A DNA stretch of 64,000 nt from an uncultured Bacteroidota bacterium. Its GTDB lineage: Bacteria > Bacteroidota > Bacteroidia > Flavobacteriales > Flavobacteriaceae. This document shows, piece by piece, positions 15,387-24,576 of this stretch (its first letter is position 1; the number at the start of each line of letters is the position of its first letter). The notes beneath the pieces were generated by a model. That model made no database searches, was not told the origin of the DNA, and saw only the letters and a list, made by a program, of their open reading frames with translations. The DNA is taken from assembly GCA_913047695.1 (NCBI GenBank), contig CAJWUI010000003.1, positions 62,001 through 126,000 on the forward strand. The letters run 5' to 3'. The translations under genes and the position numbers were made by a program.

Positions 15387-15950
15387 AATTACTTCTGAGT
15401 ATCGGAAACAACTTTCTAAATGATCATTTACCATACCTATGGCTTGCATATAGGAGTAAACGACAGTTGGTCCAACAAAACTAAATCCTTTTTGCTTTAG
15501 ATCTTTACTTATTTTTTCTGACAAAACTGTGTAAGCAGGAATTTCATTTAATTTTTGAAAACTATTTATGATAGGTTCCCCTGAAATAAAATCCCAAATG
15601 TAATTTGAAAAGCTTCCCATGGATTCTTTAATTTTAATAAATGACTTTGAGTTATTAATCGAAGCTTTTATTTTGGATTTATTACGAATTATACTCGTAT
15701 CATGTAGTAATTTTCTTTCTTTTTTAAAATTATATTTTGAAATCTTATTGTAATCAAAATAATCAAAAGACTTTTTGAAATTATTTCGTTTTTTCAAAAT
15801 AGTTATCCAACTTAGGCCAACTTGAAAAGTTTCTAATATTAAAAATTCAAATAATATTCTGTCATTAAAAGTGGGTACTCCCCACTCTTGGTCGTGATAT
15901 TTTGTGTAAAGTGCATTGCCTTCGCACCAGCCACATCTTTTTTTTTCCAT
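15375..15950 (-). CDS. tag: DNA-3-methyladenine glycosylase I
   Basis: It removes 3-methyladenine from alkylated DNA, starting base-excision repair. The 191-residue protein begins MEKKRCGWCEGNALYTKYHDQEWG. Cys6 and His19 match the N-terminal zinc ligands of Tag, and the C-terminal NDHLESCF supplies the second His/Cys pair. FVGPTVVYSYMQAIGMVNDH is the family C-terminal signature. It converges on DUF3127 with a 12-base overlap. It is an ordinary Tag in length and motif content. Confidence 0.95.
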   Translation of the reverse strand: MEKKRCGWCEGNALYTKYHDQEWGVPTFNDRILFEFLILETFQVGLSWITILKKRNNFKKSFDYFDYNKISKYNFKKERKLLHDTSIIRNKSKIKASINNSKSFIKIKESMGSFSNYIWDFISGEPIINSFQKLNEIPAYTVLSEKISKDLKQKGFSFVGPTVVYSYMQAIGMVNDHLESCFRYSEVILKR

Positions 15951-16002
15951 AGTTCTAAAAGTGGAAGTGTTCTAAAAAAGGATCTGATTTATTATAAATG
16001 CT

Positions 16003-16821
16003 TTAAACTAGTGAAACTCTTTCAAAACCTGTTATTTCAATTTCGCCAACTGATTTAATATAATCACTCACTGAAATCTTATTGTCTTTAATGTAGGATT
16101 GGTTTACCAGTGTGTTATCCTTGAAAAAACGTTTAATTTTTCCTTTAGCAATGTTATCTAGCATTTCCTCAGGTTTACCCTCTTGTCTTAATTGCTCTTT
16201 TGCTATTTCAATTTCCTTTTCAATGATTGTTGCATCCACTTCATTTTCATTTAATGCAATAGGATTCATAGCAGCAGCTTGCATTGCAATATTTTTAGCA
16301 ACCTCTTCAGATTTTTCAAATTTGTTTGAAAGACCAACCAATGTAGATATTTTGTTACCAGCGTGAATGTAGAATCCTACAAATGGAGCCTTTAAAATTT
16401 TAAAATTCCCAATTTCAATTTTCTCCCCAATCACACCTGTTTGCTCAATCAGTTTTTCGGAAACATTCATTCCCCTAAAGTCAGCCTCTAATAATTTGTT
16501 AACGTCATCATATTCGAGTGCAAGGGCTGCTATTTCGTTAGCAAGATGGATAAATTTTTCATTTTTTGCTACAAAATCGGTTTCACAATTAAGTGAAACA
16601 ATAACTCCAATTGTTTTTTCCGAATTTACTTTAGATATAACCACTCCTTCAGAGGACTCTCTCTCGGCACGATTGGCAGCAATTTTTTGACCTTTCTTTC
16701 TTAGGTTTTCTACGGCTTTGTCAAAGTCTCCTTGTGCCTCAACAAGAGCATTTTTACAATCCATCATACCAGCTCCAGTGGTTTTTCGAAGTTTATTTAC
16801 ATCAGATGCGGTAATTTTCAC
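16003..16821 (-). CDS. tsf: Translation elongation factor Ts
   Basis: EF-Ts is the nucleotide-exchange factor that recharges EF-Tu with GTP. The 272-residue product begins with a GTG start at 16821 (MKITASDVNKLRKTTGAGMMDCKNAL, the family N-terminal UBA-like domain). The core includes the conserved NCETDFVAKNEKF segment near residue 80. It follows rpsB by 21 bases on the same strand, the universal rpsB-tsf pairing. The shadow frames on the opposite strand are spurious. Confidence 0.97.
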   Translation of the reverse strand: MKITASDVNKLRKTTGAGMMDCKNALVEAQGDFDKAVENLRKKGQKIAANRAERESSEGVVISKVNSEKTIGVIVSLNCETDFVAKNEKFIHLANEIAALALEYDDVNKLLEADFRGMNVSEKLIEQTGVIGEKIEIGNFKILKAPFVGFYIHAGNKISTLVGLSNKFEKSEEVAKNIAMQAAAMNPIALNENEVDATIIEKEIEIAKEQLRQEGKPEEMLDNIAKGKIKRFFKDNTLVNQSYIKDNKISVSDYIKSVGEIEITGFERVSLV

Positions 16822-16842
16822 AAGTTTTAGTTTTTTAAAAAT

Positions 16843-17697
16843 TTATTTTTTTTTGTTTTCCACAGATTTGGCTTCATCATTTTTAAGACTGTCTTCCATC
16901 GAGGTTTTTTCATCAACTTTTTGTTTCTGGTCCTCAACTTTAGATTCTTCACCTTTAGCCGCTTGTTCCATTTTAACAGCATCTTTTTCGTCTGCTGCTT
17001 CTTTCTCAATTTTACGCTGACTTAATCCGTCCGATACAGCCGAGGTGACTAAATCTAAAATTTTACTAATAGATTTTGATGCATCATCATTCGATGGAAT
17101 AACATAATCAATATCTCTGGGATCACAATTAGTATCAACCATTGCAAAAATTGGGATTTTTAATTTCTTAGCTTCCTTGACAGCAATATGCTCTCTGGTA
17201 GTATCAACTATAAATATAGCTCCCGGCAAACGTGTCATTTCTGAAATAGAACCTAAATTTTTCTCTAGTTTGGAACGGAGTCTATCAACTTGTAAACGTT
17301 CTTTTTTTGAAAGTGTTTCAAAAGTACCGTCTTTTTTCATCCTATCAATTGCAGCCATTTTCTTAACGGCTTTTCTGATTGTAACAAAATTGGTTAACAT
17401 TCCTCCAGGCCACCTTTCAGTTATGTATGGCATGTTAACTGATTTTGCTTTTTCCGCAACTATGTCCTTTGCTTGTTTTTTTGTAGCTACAAAAAGGATT
17501 TTACGTCCAGTAGTAGCAATTTTTTTCAACGCTGCATTGGTTTCTTGAATCTTTACAAAAGTTTTATATAAGTTGATTATATGGATACCATTACGTTCCA
17601 TATAGATATATGGAGCCATATTGGGATTCCACTTGCGTGTCAGGTGTCCAAAGTGGACACCTGCATTTAACAGGTCTATTATTTCTGGTTTTGCCAT
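16843..17697 (-). CDS. rpsB: 30S ribosomal protein S2
   Basis: S2 is a small-subunit protein of the 16S rRNA head-body junction. The 284-residue sequence shows LLNAGVHFGHLTRKWNPNM near the start, FVATKKQAKDIV, ERWPGGMLTNF and the VDTNCDPRDIDYVIPSNDDA segment. Compared with the E. coli length (about 240) it carries a charged C-terminal tail of about 55 residues rich in Lys, Glu and Asp. The 144-base leader between rpsI and rpsB contains palindromes, and the coding region near codons 12-20 holds a strong hairpin, both annotated separately. It sits between rplM-rpsI and tsf. Confidence 0.97.
   Translation of the reverse strand: MAKPEIIDLLNAGVHFGHLTRKWNPNMAPYIYMERNGIHIINLYKTFVKIQETNAALKKIATTGRKILFVATKKQAKDIVAEKAKSVNMPYITERWPGGMLTNFVTIRKAVKKMAAIDRMKKDGTFETLSKKERLQVDRLRSKLEKNLGSISEMTRLPGAIFIVDTTREHIAVKEAKKLKIPIFAMVDTNCDPRDIDYVIPSNDDASKSISKILDLVTSAVSDGLSQRKIEKEAADEKDAVKMEQAAKGEESKVEDQKQKVDEKTSMEDSLKNDEAKSVENKKK
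17641..17663 (-). repeat. Strong hairpin inside the 5' coding region of rpsB
   Basis: CAGGTGTCCA at 17641-17650 and TGGACACCTG at 17654-17663 are exact reverse complements with a 3-base spacer. This gives a GC-rich 10-pair stem in otherwise AT-rich DNA, spanning about codons 12-19 of rpsB (the conserved GVHFGH peptide). Protein conservation explains part of it, but not the codon choice. It could be a target for feedback binding by S2. Confidence 0.5.
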
Positions 17698-17841
17698 TTT
17701 ATTTAGTTTACGTTCCTTTTGATTAGCAACAAGAATTTATTCTTGTTTAGATGCTAAACTAACTTCTGCCTTAGCAGTCTAAGCAACTTTGATTATTTAT
17801 TATATTAATGAACATCGTTTTGTTAAACAAAACAGATCCAA
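17698..17841 (-). promoter_or_regulatory. rpsB leader with two palindromes
   Basis: This 144-base spacer between rpsI and rpsB is long for this window. It contains a 9-pair inverted repeat (AACAAGAAT/ATTCTTGTT, 17728-17747, 2-base spacer) about 30 bases before the rpsB ATG. Close to the rpsI stop it has a 17-base near-perfect palindrome (GTTTTGTT, one base, AACAAAAC, 17817-17833). A small CTTAG/CTAAG hairpin lies between them. No TAnnTTTG promoter is visible. It may be a processing or autoregulatory leader; function is inferred. Confidence 0.45.
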
Positions 17842-18228
17842 TTAACGTTTTGAAAATTGGAATTTTTTTCTCGCCTTCTTTTGACCAAACTTTTTTCGTT
17901 CAACCATCCTAGGATCTCTTGTTAAAAGACCTTCAGGTTTTAATTCTGCCCTGTGCTCACTGTTAATTTTACACAAAGCTCTCGAAATAGCAAGACGAAT
18001 TGCTTCAGCTTGACCATTGCTTCCGCCACCTTTCACTGTAATTTTCAGGTCAAAATCACCTTCAGTATTTGTTAAAATAAAAGGTTGCATTAGTTTATAC
18101 TGTAGGCTGGGAGTTGTGAAATATTCTGTATGCTTTTTATTATTGACCGTAATTTTCCCCTTTCCCTTATTTACATAAAGGCGGGCAACAGATGTTTTAC
18201 GGCGACCAATTGTGTGAATAATATCCAT
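17842..18228 (-). CDS. rpsI: 30S ribosomal protein S9
   Basis: S9 is a small-subunit protein whose C-terminal tail reaches the P-site tRNA. The 128 residues include HTIGRRKTSVARLYV near the start, the VKGGGSNGQAEAIRLAISRAL segment, and the basic C-terminus KKARKKFQFSKR ending in Arg. The start codon overlaps the rplM stop by one base, so the two are translationally coupled, the usual rplM-rpsI pair. Confidence 0.98.
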   Translation of the reverse strand: MDIIHTIGRRKTSVARLYVNKGKGKITVNNKKHTEYFTTPSLQYKLMQPFILTNTEGDFDLKITVKGGGSNGQAEAIRLAISRALCKINSEHRAELKPEGLLTRDPRMVERKKFGQKKARKKFQFSKR

Positions 18229-18683
18229 TATAAGTAGTCTTTAAGATTAATTATTTTTGGATTCTGTGAATCTTGCTTGTGATTTTCGTCTCCATAAACT
18301 CTTAAGTTTCTAAATAAGGATGCACCTAGTTTATTTTTTGGAAGCATTCCACGCACTGATTTTTCTACAAGACGGGTGTTGTTTTTGTTATGTATTTGAA
18401 TAGGATTTAACACACGTTGGCCTCCAGGATAACCTGTATGGCGGATGTATTTTTTTTGCTCCCATTTGTTACCAGTTAATTTAATTTTTGCAGCATTTAA
18501 TACAATAACGTTATCTCCACAATCAACGTGAGGGGTATAATTGCTTTTGTATTTACCTCTTAAAAAATTTGCTATTATAGAACAAGCTCTTCCGAGTGGA
18601 ATATCTTTTACATCAACAACAACCCACTGTTTATTAACTGTGGTTGCATTTGCTGAAATTGTTTTATATACTAAAGAATTCAA
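18228..18683 (-). CDS. rplM: 50S ribosomal protein L13 (TTG start)
   Basis: L13 is an early-assembly large-subunit protein. The family core is visible: SYKTISAN-like LVYKTISAN, KQWVVVDVKDIPLGRACS, LRGKYKSNYTPHVDCGDNVIVLNA, HTGYPGG and RGMLPKNKLG. The frame is open to 18731, but a promoter -7 box (TACATTTG) sits at 18728-18721, which would place transcription downstream of any start there. The TTG at 18683 gives a product of 151 residues whose start aligns with the usual family methionine. No ATG is available. This start is preferred. Confidence 0.93.
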   Translation of the reverse strand: MNSLVYKTISANATTVNKQWVVVDVKDIPLGRACSIIANFLRGKYKSNYTPHVDCGDNVIVLNAAKIKLTGNKWEQKKYIRHTGYPGGQRVLNPIQIHNKNNTRLVEKSVRGMLPKNKLGASLFRNLRVYGDENHKQDSQNPKIINLKDYL

Positions 18684-18720
18684 ATAAAAATTTTTTTTTG
18701 GAAATCGTTCCAACAGCGTG

Positions 18721-18728
18721 CAAATGTA
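18721..18728 (-). promoter_or_regulatory. Promoter -7 box for rplM-rpsI-rpsB-tsf
   Basis: TACATTTG on the minus strand matches TAnnTTTG. It lies about 40 bases before the favoured rplM TTG start and inside the longest open frame, so it argues against the longer reading of rplM. No convincing TTG -33 element is visible at the normal spacing. Confidence 0.55.
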
Positions 18729-18795
18729 CAACTATAAATTGCTTTGGGAAATTTTTTTTTAATTATTTTAAGGTTTATTGGACTATGAAATTGAT

Positions 18796-21597
18796 TTAAT
18801 GTGCTTCTAACCAATTACTTCCTATCCCTATGTCTACAACTAGTGGAACTTCAAGTTTAAAAGCATTTTCCATCTCTTCTTTGATCAAAATTTTAATTTC
18901 ATCAATTTCATATTTAGGAACATCAAAAACCAATTCGTCGTGTACTTGTAAAATCATTTTAGAATTTTTGTTTTCGCTTTTTAACCTTTTTTGTATAGCA
19001 ATCATAGCCAATTTAATAATATCAGCTGCGCTACCTTGTATTGGTGCATTTACAGCATTGCGCTCTGCAGAACCTCTTAAAATTGCATTTTGTGAATTAA
19101 TATCCTTTAAATAGCGTCTTCTGCCTAAAATAGTACTTACATAACCGTTATCTCTTGCAAAATCAATTTGTTCATAAATGTAAGAGCGCAGCATTGGGTA
19201 TGTTGAATAATATGCCTCTATAAGCTCTTTTGATTCGGTTCGGCTTAAATTGGTTTGCTGACTTAAACCAAATGCAGAAACTCCATAGATTATTCCAAAA
19301 TTTATAGTTTTAGCATTGCTCCTTTGTTCTCGACTAACATTGTCAAGATTTACGTTAAATACTTTTGCAGCTGTTGCAGCATGAATATCCTCATGGTTTT
19401 TAAAAGCACCTAGCATGCCTTCATCCTTACTTAGGGCAGCAATAATCCGTAGCTCAATTTGTGAATAATCAGCTGCTAGAAGCAAATGATTTTCATCCCT
19501 GGCTATAAAAGCCTTTCTGACTTGTTGACCTCTTTCTGTTCTTACAGGTATATTTTGTAGATTTGGGTTGTTACTACTTAATCGTCCAGTAGCAGCAACA
19601 GCTTGGTTGTAAATAGTATGTATTCTCCCAGACTTTGAGTTGATTTCATTAGGTAAGGCGTCAACATAAGTATTTTGAAGTTTTTGTAATGATCTCCAAT
19701 CCAAAATATTTGATATAATTTTATGCTCTTTTGCTAAGCTTGAAAGAACATCTTCAGAAGTAGAGTACTGACCTGTTTTTGTTTTCTTAGGCTTTTCCAC
19801 TAACTTCAATTCATCAAAAAGAACTGAACCCAGTTGTCTTGGTGAGGCTAAATTAAAATCTACTCCTGCCTCATTATGGATTAAATTTTCCAAGCTTTTA
19901 ATGTCTTTTAAAAGGACCTTTGATAATTCCTTTAAAAATTTTCTATCAAGGTTGACACCCTCACATTCCATATCTGTTAAAACTTCAACTAATGGAATTT
20001 CCACATTATTAAATAATTCTAATGTTTTTGTTTTTTTCATTTCTTTCTCAAAATGAGATTTTAGTTGAAATGTTATATCGGCGTCTTCTACTGCATATTC
20101 GGTTTGATCTTCAATGGAAACTTCTCTCATACTCCTTTGATTTATTCCTTTCTTACCTATTAGTTCGGTTATTGACTTAGGACTATATTTTAGATAGGTT
20201 TCAGCCAAAATATCCATGTTGTGGCGCATATCTGGGTTTATAAGATAATGTGCAACCATTGTATCAAATAATTGACCTTTTACATTTATGTTATAGTTTT
20301 TAAGGACTTTAAGATCATATTTTAAATTGTGACCAATTTTTTTTATTTCTTGATTTTCAAAAAATGCTTTCAAGGGCTCTAGAATTTCAATTGCTTTCTC
20401 ATTTTCTTCAGGAACAGGAAGATAATACCCTTTTCCTACTTCCCAAGAAAATGCAATCCCTACTAATTCTGACTCTAATGCATTTAAGGATGTAGTTTCA
20501 GTATCAAAACAAACCTCTCTTTCTTTAACAAGGCTTTCTAATAATAGCCTCCTTCCCATATCAGTCTCCACCGACTGATATAAATGTTTTGTATTTGAAA
20601 GATTTTTCATCTCTGGTTTTGGCTCTTCATTACTTTCTGCGTTTCTAGGAGATGAGAAAAGATCAAACTGTTTACCTTCCACTTTTGAATTATCTAATGT
20701 ATTTGAATTTTCATTTTTAAAAATCCTTTTAAATGTTTCTTTGATTCTTCGAAATTCTAGTTCATCAAAAATTTCATTGACTTTGGAGTGGTTAGGACTA
20801 TCTAATTTATATTCTGCAGCTTCAAATTTTACAGGAACATCTAACATTATAGTAGCTAATTTTTTAGACAAGAGGCCTTGAGCTTTATTTGCTTCAATTT
20901 TTTCTCCAAGTTTTCCTTTAATTTCATGTGAATTTTCTAAAACAGCCTCAATATTTCCATAAGTTTTGAGAAGTTTTTTTGCTGTTTTATCCCCAACACC
21001 TGGTAAACCTGGGATATTATCTACTGCATCGCCCATCATTCCTAAATAGTCTATCACTTGTTCGGGGCGTTCTACTTCAAATTTTTTCTGGACCTCTGGG
21101 ATTCCCCAAATTTCAATTCCATTTCCCATTCTTGAAGGGCGATACATGAAAATATTTTTTGAGACCAATTGTGCAAAGTCCTTATCAGGAGTGACCATAA
21201 AAACTTGATACCCTTCTTTTTCAGCTTGTTTTGCAAGGGTACCAATTATGTCGTCTGCTTCGAATCCTTCTTTTACTACTGTTGGTATATGCATTGCATT
21301 AAGCAGCTTTTCAATGTACGGTATTGCAACAGTTATAGGCTCTGGGGTTTCTTCTCTATTAGCCTTATAATCTGAAAAAAGCTCTGTTCTACTTTTTGAA
21401 CCTCCCATATCAAAACAAACAGCTAAATGATCAGGACGTTCTCGATTAATTAGGTCCAACAACGAATTTGTAAAGCCCATAATTGCTGATGTATCCATTC
21501 CCTTAGAATTAATCCGAGGGTTTTTGATAAATGCATAATAACCTCTAAAAATTAGAGCGTAGGCGTCAAGTAAAAAAAGACGTTTTTTAGTAGACAT
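18796..21597 (-). CDS. polA: DNA polymerase I
   Basis: It removes RNA primers and fills gaps in replication and repair. All three domains are present in the 933 residues. The 5'-3' exonuclease domain is at about 1-290 (FLLDAYALIFRGYYAF, EADDIIGTLA, GDAVDNIPGLPGVGDKTA). The 3'-5' exonuclease domain (about 325-520) has intact motifs CFDTETTSL, NLKYDLK and YAVEDADIT, so proofreading should work. The polymerase domain has LLAADYSQIELRI, RSNAKTINFGIIYG and QVHDELVFD. It is of normal length with a clear ATG at 21597. Confidence 0.97.
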   Translation of the reverse strand: MSTKKRLFLLDAYALIFRGYYAFIKNPRINSKGMDTSAIMGFTNSLLDLINRERPDHLAVCFDMGGSKSRTELFSDYKANREETPEPITVAIPYIEKLLNAMHIPTVVKEGFEADDIIGTLAKQAEKEGYQVFMVTPDKDFAQLVSKNIFMYRPSRMGNGIEIWGIPEVQKKFEVERPEQVIDYLGMMGDAVDNIPGLPGVGDKTAKKLLKTYGNIEAVLENSHEIKGKLGEKIEANKAQGLLSKKLATIMLDVPVKFEAAEYKLDSPNHSKVNEIFDELEFRRIKETFKRIFKNENSNTLDNSKVEGKQFDLFSSPRNAESNEEPKPEMKNLSNTKHLYQSVETDMGRRLLLESLVKEREVCFDTETTSLNALESELVGIAFSWEVGKGYYLPVPEENEKAIEILEPLKAFFENQEIKKIGHNLKYDLKVLKNYNINVKGQLFDTMVAHYLINPDMRHNMDILAETYLKYSPKSITELIGKKGINQRSMREVSIEDQTEYAVEDADITFQLKSHFEKEMKKTKTLELFNNVEIPLVEVLTDMECEGVNLDRKFLKELSKVLLKDIKSLENLIHNEAGVDFNLASPRQLGSVLFDELKLVEKPKKTKTGQYSTSEDVLSSLAKEHKIISNILDWRSLQKLQNTYVDALPNEINSKSGRIHTIYNQAVAATGRLSSNNPNLQNIPVRTERGQQVRKAFIARDENHLLLAADYSQIELRIIAALSKDEGMLGAFKNHEDIHAATAAKVFNVNLDNVSREQRSNAKTINFGIIYGVSAFGLSQQTNLSRTESKELIEAYYSTYPMLRSYIYEQIDFARDNGYVSTILGRRRYLKDINSQNAILRGSAERNAVNAPIQGSAADIIKLAMIAIQKRLKSENKNSKMILQVHDELVFDVPKYEIDEIKILIKEEMENAFKLEVPLVVDIGIGSNWLEAH

Positions 21598-21746
21598 GTA
21601 ATACTTTCTGTTAAATTAATAAACTTTATCAAAGTAAAAATCGAAAACTCCATAATAACTCTTCAAACTTTTCATCCACTTACATATATAAGTTTAATGA
21701 GGAATATTCCATAAATTAAGAGTATATAAATAAGTATTTTTAATTT

Positions 21747-22184
21747 ATGGAATTTGATGATTCATATTTTATGAAAATTGCACTAAAAGAAGCAGAAAAG
21801 GCTGCTTCAATTGGTGAGATACCAGTAGGTGCTGTTATTGTAAATAATAAAAAAATTATAGCACGTGCTCATAATCTTACTCAAAGACTCAATGATGTGA
21901 CTGCTCATGCTGAAATGCAGGCCATTACTTCTGCCGCAAACTATTTAAATGGAAAATATTTAGTTGGCTGTACTCTTTTTGTGACTTTAGAGCCTTGTGT
22001 CATGTGTGCTGGGGCATTAGCTTGGAGTCAAATAGATAGGGTAGTTTATGGGGCATCAGATTCCAAAAGAGGCTTCCGCCAAGCTGGAATAAAGTTGCAT
22101 CCCAAAACAATTCACAGTGGAGGGGTCTTAGCTAAAGAATCAAGAATTTTAATTGACAGTTTTTTTTCTAAAAGGAGAAAATAG
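21747..22184 (+). CDS. tadA: tRNA-specific adenosine deaminase
   Basis: TadA converts adenosine 34 of tRNA-Arg to inosine. The 145-residue deaminase has the zinc and proton-shuttle motif TAHAEMQAI (His54, Glu56) and PCVMCAGAL (Cys84, Cys87). EIPVGAVIV is near residue 24, and a C-terminal helix is rich in basic residues. It is divergent from polA across a 149-base spacer in which I see no clear element. It converges on cspA, and a weak 6-base inverted repeat (AGGAGA/TCTCCT, 22173-22198) straddles its stop. Confidence 0.9.
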   Translation: MEFDDSYFMKIALKEAEKAASIGEIPVGAVIVNNKKIIARAHNLTQRLNDVTAHAEMQAITSAANYLNGKYLVGCTLFVTLEPCVMCAGALAWSQIDRVVYGASDSKRGFRQAGIKLHPKTIHSGGVLAKESRILIDSFFSKRRK

Positions 22185-22211
22185 ACCTTTTATCTCCTAA
22201 AATCAAAACGT

Positions 22212-22406
22212 TTATTCCACAAGAGTTATGTTGGTGGCTTGCTTACCTTTTTTGCCTTCCTCTTCAACATATTCTACTTTAGAACCTTCTTTTAAAGAAA
22301 TTCCGTTAAGTGATGATACGTGGACGAAAACGTCTTCCCCAGACTCATCATTGGTAATAAAGCCATATCCTTTTGCTTCATTAAAAAATTTAACTGTACC
22401 TGTCAT
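22212..22406 (-). CDS. cspA: Cold-shock domain protein
   Basis: A 64-residue single cold-shock domain that binds single-stranded RNA or DNA and acts as an RNA chaperone. Both RNA-binding motifs are intact: KGYGFITND (RNP1, about 12-20) and [10 protein letters not shown] (RNP2, about 24-33). The C-terminal [14 protein letters not shown] strand is typical. A TACCTTTG promoter box lies about 20 bases upstream. Whether it is cold-induced or constitutive cannot be told from sequence. Confidence 0.96.
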   Translation of the reverse strand: MTGTVKFFNEAKGYGFITNDESGEDVFVHVSSLNGISLKEGSKVEYVEEEGKKGKQATNITLVE

Positions 22407-22426
22407 ATTTATTTTTATAGTTTATC

Positions 22427-22434
22427 CAAAGGTA
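22427..22434 (-). promoter_or_regulatory. Promoter -7 box for cspA
   Basis: TACCTTTG on the minus strand, 20 bases before the cspA ATG at 22406, fits TAnnTTTG. The upstream -33 TTG is not evident. The short untranslated region leaves little room for a long cold-shock leader. Confidence 0.45.
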
Positions 22435-22522
22435 ACTTTATTATTTATGGAGAGCTCTTTTTTTACCATTTTATTTTTGGTATCAAATTTTGTCCTAATC
22501 GTTAAAATTACTTAAGCTTATT

Positions 22523-22756
22523 TTATTTTCTATCTCTAATTTTTTTCAAATTCTTTTCACTAAGCACGTAATCCTTAAGTTTTTTGCCTTTCCAACGGTG
22601 ATAGAGGAAAATAGGCAAGTAAATAAATGCGGCAAAAATGACTGTAAAACCAATGACTCTTTCGCCAAAAGTAAAATCAATAAAGTTTTTATGATAAAGA
22701 CCATAACTTAAGCTAATTGTAATTAAGAAAAATAGGATTCGAAGAAAAACTTTCAT
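22523..22756 (-). CDS. Small hypothetical membrane protein
   Basis: A 77-residue protein of unrecognised family with two hydrophobic segments (about 5-20 and 35-52), a basic middle ([12 protein letters not shown]) and a basic tail. The topology suggests an inner-membrane protein with both ends in the cytoplasm. It overlaps the aspS stop by 4 bases (ATGA), so it is translated from the aspS message. No function can be assigned. The overlap and its regular codon use support it being a real gene. Confidence 0.6.
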   Translation of the reverse strand: MKVFLRILFFLITISLSYGLYHKNFIDFTFGERVIGFTVIFAAFIYLPIFLYHRWKGKKLKDYVLSEKNLKKIRDRK

Positions 22757-24513
22757 TCACCTTTGGTATTATCAATTTTAAGATAGAGCTCTTTTATTTG
22801 AACAGGGTCAATATGGGAAGGCGCATTTATCATAACATCTTTTCCACTGTTATTTTTTGGGAAGGCAATGAAATCACGAATAATTTCTTCTCCTGCAAGA
22901 ATAGCGATTAGTCGATCTAGACCAAACGCAATCCCACCATGAGGAGGGGCTCCATAACGAAAAGCTTCCATAAGAAAACCGAATTGTTCCGAGGCATCTT
23001 TTTTTGAAAATCCAAGTAAATCAAAAATTTTAGATTGAAGATCTTGATCGTGTATCCGTATTGAGCCACCTCCAATTTCATTTCCGTTAATTATTAAGTC
23101 ATAAGCACTTGCTTTGACTGCGGAAGGATCTTTTTCAAGCAAATCAAGATGTTCAGATTTTGGAGCAGTAAAAGGATGGTGAATGGCTTGATAACGCTTA
23201 GTTTCCGTGTCCCATTTAAAAAGTGGAAAATCAGTCACCCAAACTGGAGCAAAAATTTCAGGATTTCTCATTTCCAAACGTTCTGCTAATTCCATACGAA
23301 GAGAACTTATTTGGAACCGTGTAGCATTTGTTTCACCCGCAAGCACAAAAATTAAGTCTCCAGGTTTAGCTTTACATCTTTCTGCCCATAGTTTTAAGTC
23401 GGCTTCAGTATAGAATTTATCTACAGATGATTTAAAACTTTCATCAGTATTAAATTTTAACCAAATCATACCTTTTGCACCAATCTGCGGCCGTTTAACC
23501 CAATTTATATACTCATCAATATCTTTCCTTGAAAAAGTTGTAGCACCAGGGACAACAATTCCAACAACAAGATCACTTTTATCAAATATTTCAAAACCCT
23601 TGCCTTGTACAACGTTATTCAACTCAGTGAGAGTCATCCCAAAACGAATATCAGGTTTATCAGTTCCATATTTTTCCATTGCATGATCAAAGGTCATTCT
23701 TGGAATTTTAACAACGTCTATACCTTTAATTTCTTTAAGTAAATATTTTACTAGATTTTCAAATACAGCTAAAATATCGTCTTGCTGCACAAATGACATC
23801 TCACAATCAATTTGAGTAAACTCAGGTTGTCTATCTGCTCTTAAGTCTTCATCTCTAAAACATTTTACAATTTGGAAGTACTTATCAATTCCGCCGACCA
23901 TTAATAATTGCTTGAAGGTTTGTGGAGACTGGGGCAAAGCATAAAATTGTCCTGGACTTGATCTTGAAGGGACTACGAAGTCACGTGCTCCTTCAGGTGT
24001 TGATTTTATTAAATAAGGTGTTTCAACATCAATAAAACCAGCTTTTATCAAGTACTCACGAATTAACATAGTTACTTTCGAACGAAATATTAATTTTTCT
24101 TTAACTGGATTTCTTCGTATATCTAGATATCGAAACTGCATTCTAAGTTCTTCACCTCCATCAGTATGGTCTTCAATTGTAAAGGGAGGAACAAGAGCTT
24201 CATTTAAAATAGATAAATCTTTCACTAATATCTCTACAGCCCCGGTTTTAATGTTAGGATTTTTAGCTTCCCGTTCAATCACATCACCTTTTACTTTAAT
24301 TATAAATTCTCTTCCTAGTTTTCTTGCTTTTTTGAAAATTTCATTAGGGCTTCGTTTTTCATCAAAAATCAATTGAGTAACACCATAACGATCTCTAATA
24401 TCAACCCATATAATAAAACCTTTATCCCTTATTCTATGAACCCATCCAGACAAGGTGATATTTTTATTTAAATCTTTGATTGTTAATGCGCCACAGTTAT
24501 GCGATCTATACAT
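22753..24513 (-). CDS. aspS: Aspartate--tRNA ligase
   Basis: A class II aminoacyl-tRNA synthetase that charges tRNA-Asp. The 586 residues include the N-terminal OB-fold anticodon-binding domain ([27 protein letters not shown]). Class II motif 2 is near [16 protein letters not shown], the bacterial GAD-type insertion is at about 290-420, and motif 3 is [12 protein letters not shown]. The length fits the bacterial-type enzyme. Its C-terminus overlaps the small membrane protein gene, and it follows the RND operon end after about 60 bases without an evident terminator. Confidence 0.97.
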   Translation of the reverse strand: MYRSHNCGALTIKDLNKNITLSGWVHRIRDKGFIIWVDIRDRYGVTQLIFDEKRSPNEIFKKARKLGREFIIKVKGDVIEREAKNPNIKTGAVEILVKDLSILNEALVPPFTIEDHTDGGEELRMQFRYLDIRRNPVKEKLIFRSKVTMLIREYLIKAGFIDVETPYLIKSTPEGARDFVVPSRSSPGQFYALPQSPQTFKQLLMVGGIDKYFQIVKCFRDEDLRADRQPEFTQIDCEMSFVQQDDILAVFENLVKYLLKEIKGIDVVKIPRMTFDHAMEKYGTDKPDIRFGMTLTELNNVVQGKGFEIFDKSDLVVGIVVPGATTFSRKDIDEYINWVKRPQIGAKGMIWLKFNTDESFKSSVDKFYTEADLKLWAERCKAKPGDLIFVLAGETNATRFQISSLRMELAERLEMRNPEIFAPVWVTDFPLFKWDTETKRYQAIHHPFTAPKSEHLDLLEKDPSAVKASAYDLIINGNEIGGGSIRIHDQDLQSKIFDLLGFSKKDASEQFGFLMEAFRYGAPPHGGIAFGLDRLIAILAGEEIIRDFIAFPKNNSGKDVMINAPSHIDPVQIKELYLKIDNTKGE

Positions 24514-24576
24514 AATATTTCTAGTTGAAGTAAAAATAAAAAATCCTAATACGTTTGAGGTATGATTTTATATTGT

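Noticed and set aside
21598-21746. Possible small gene or RNA between polA and tadA
   Set aside because: AT-rich spacer with no convincing open frame, hairpin or promoter; nothing supportable.
22173-22198. AGGAGA/TCTCCT inverted repeat between tadA and cspA as a terminator
   Set aside because: Only six pairs and no T-run at the proper place; too weak to call.
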